Source: Dolomedes plantarius (taxonomy: Eukaryota > Arthropoda > Arachnida > Araneae > Dolomedidae). From it: a stretch of DNA of 64,000 nucleotides. Of this stretch, positions 62,601 to 64,000 are shown one piece after another. The first letter of the stretch is position 1; each line of letters begins with the position of its first letter. Made by a program: the position numbers and the translations under genes. The notes under the pieces are model-generated. The model was not told the DNA's origin, did no database searches, and saw only the letters and a list, made by a program, of their open reading frames with translations. Location of the stretch: positions 114,465,580-114,529,579 of the forward strand of contig OU015491.1 in the NCBI GenBank assembly GCA_907164885.2, written 5' to 3'.

Positions 62601-62882
62601 AAACTGGTATTAGAGCTGAAGGGATATTAGGCTACTGAATTGAATGCTTACTTTTGCTAGAGAATCCGATGGTGGAAGCCATACCAAAGTAACAATCTCT
62701 GATATGACAGTGAGGCTCGCGCGAAACCATGGGCACAGCAAATGGCATTGATTTACGAGTACCTTTAGAGTGCAGGACTATAGTGAAAAGATCAATACAG
62801 GTTTAAACTTCTCAAATCATGAAAATTCCTGTGCAAACCTGTCCGCGCGAGGCGCCAGCGTGGTACAGTGAATCTCCCGAAC

Positions 62883-62992
62883 TGTTGCTATATATTTTTA
62901 TCATTGTTGCTATATATTTTTATTACTTTTGCTATATATTTTTATTATTTTTTCTGTATATTTTTATTGTTTTTTCTGTATATTTTTATTAT
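62883..62992. repeat. Tandem ~22-bp array in right arm
   Basis: GTTGCTATATATTTTTATCATT-type units, five copies drifting to TTTCTGTATATTTTTATT. This is the mirror of the left-arm array. Confidence 0.85.
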
Positions 62993-63390
62993 TTGGGAGT
63001 GTTTGAGGATGAGATGGCTGGAAGCTGGAATATGTAGAAAATAAGTGAAAAAATGCGAAAAACCCGGAAAATCGACCATTTTTTATAATTTTTTTTAACT
63101 TAAAGAAGCAAACCCATCCCCGCCCCCAAATTTACCTCCTTGCTATAAATTTTCAGGTTTTAGAACTTTTCACTTCTCTAGCCCCTCAGAAGAAATTTAA
63201 AGGCTAAAATAATACTTTTCATCCTTCCAAATTATCGACAAGTGATAAAAATATGTGGGGGGTGGGGCTCCCCCGAAAATGGAGGGTGATGGAGAAAAAT
63301 GGGGGTCATATTCGGATTCAAGAGGTCATTTTATATAAGAATCAGCAAGAATGGTATCAGGGCCGATTTTCCTGCAATCTTGTGTAATCT

Positions 63391-64000
63391 GAAGACAAGT
63401 TTCGCGACAGCAACTCTACCACTCCCCCAACGAGGTCCCGCAGAGCCTTCGTGCTCTGATTATCAATTTTCCCACTACAGCCATTCGGAGAACTTTTCCT
63501 CAATGAGCAGCCACCATAGTACCATCTACATCCTTCAATCCAGTGTCCACTTTATTAACAATATATAAATGCAAGTGTAAACCCCAATTTGGGCTATAAA
63601 CATAAATTGCAGTTAACTCTACATGAGTTTTAACAAAGCATAATGATAATAAATGGTTAGTTATAATTAGTACGTTTAATAGAACAATACGTTTAACACT
63701 GTAATACATTTAACAGTAAATCTAATCAACAATAACATCTTATTCGTGAAACCAACATTAAACGTATAATTCAATTACATAATAACTCATGATACAATTA
63801 TAATAACAGAACCCACAGAGCATGAATTATAATATCATTATTCCACATGGATCTCCTCAGATAACACGTACCGCCCCAGTTGCGCCCTTGACTCACATTA
63901 TCAAATAAGCCGAATATAATAAAATAATTGTAGCACAGTGTCTCCCGCTATTACTATTACCACATGTCTCTATTATATATACAGCGTAAGTCCTCCGACA
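63391..64000. other. AT-rich stretch, nothing recognised
   Basis: Only short frames without motifs are present. The window ends in plain AT-rich sequence. Confidence 0.5.

Larger units (their letters stand above)
59245..63390. mobile_element. Fold-back element with gene-bearing loop, ~0.7-kb arms
   Basis: The left arm is 59245-59740 plus 61875-62087, interrupted by a mariner. The right arm is about 62765-63390. Pairs include CTGAATCCGAATATAACCCC vs GGGGGTCATATTCGGATTCA, CCTTTACATTTCTTCTGAGG vs CCTCAGAAGAAATTTAAAGG, AAGCAACAGTTCGG vs CCGAACTGTTGCTATATA and AGGTTTGCACAGGAATTATC vs AAAATTCCTGTGCAAACCTG. The inner loop (62088-62765) carries a minus-strand protein fragment. Each arm holds a short tandem array. 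The outer boundaries are gradual and I could not identify a target duplication. Confidence 0.82.

Overview
This is an AT-rich animal nuclear window with no bacterial, plasmid or phage organisation. No intact host gene is visible. The protein-level signals are degraded transposases, a few retroelement scraps and two fragments of multi-copy proteins that I recognise only loosely. tRNA-derived SINEs, very long (TA)n tracts, many Tc1/mariner families, ZBED/SCAND3-like hAT, piggyBac, Tigger/pogo and Helitron copies point to an arthropod. The mix most resembles chelicerate (spider) genomes. That placement is an inference from transposon content, not from a marker gene.

Layout. 0.7-7.3 kb: SINE fragments, an internally deleted hAT with a perfect 8-bp target duplication (2173-3304), a 297-bp MITE, and a 2.2-kb near-palindromic fold-back element (5061-7253). 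7.7-14.1 kb: a 70-bp minisatellite, a mariner-like element (8552-10994) split by a TTAA-flanked element, and a second copy of that TTAA element (13218-14123). 14.5-18.8 kb: a Tc1 fossil split by a SINE, a Tigger-like fossil, and more SINEs. 21-27.6 kb: a TTAA element, a second and shorter hAT copy, a Tc1 DD34E element lying between (TA)n tracts, and a MITE. 29-38 kb: two piggyBac fossils (one split by a SINE, one retaining a recognisable 5' intron), a pogo fragment, a Tc1 element and a LINE scrap. 38.3-43.6 kb: a perfect 30-bp-arm palindrome, a non-autonomous Helitron, and a hAT-like MITE with a perfect 8-bp duplication. 45-52 kb: a broken Tc1, an almost intact DD36E element (47433-48651), a fully palindromic TTAA MITE, and a second mariner-like element. 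54.9-55.6 kb: a deletion derivative with a transposase N-terminus.

The most interesting structure is at 59.2-63.4 kb. A fold-back element has arms of about 0.7 kb, and its loop carries a fragment of an unnamed arthropod protein family. A DD41D (rosa-like) mariner sits in one arm, and a Helitron sits precisely between an A and a T inside that mariner's transposase reading frame. The order of the three insertions can be read directly.

The elements do not act together. The window is a nested graveyard of insertions. Most Tc1/mariner-type ends abut (TA)n microsatellites, which suggests either insertion into such tracts or growth of tracts from TA target duplications.
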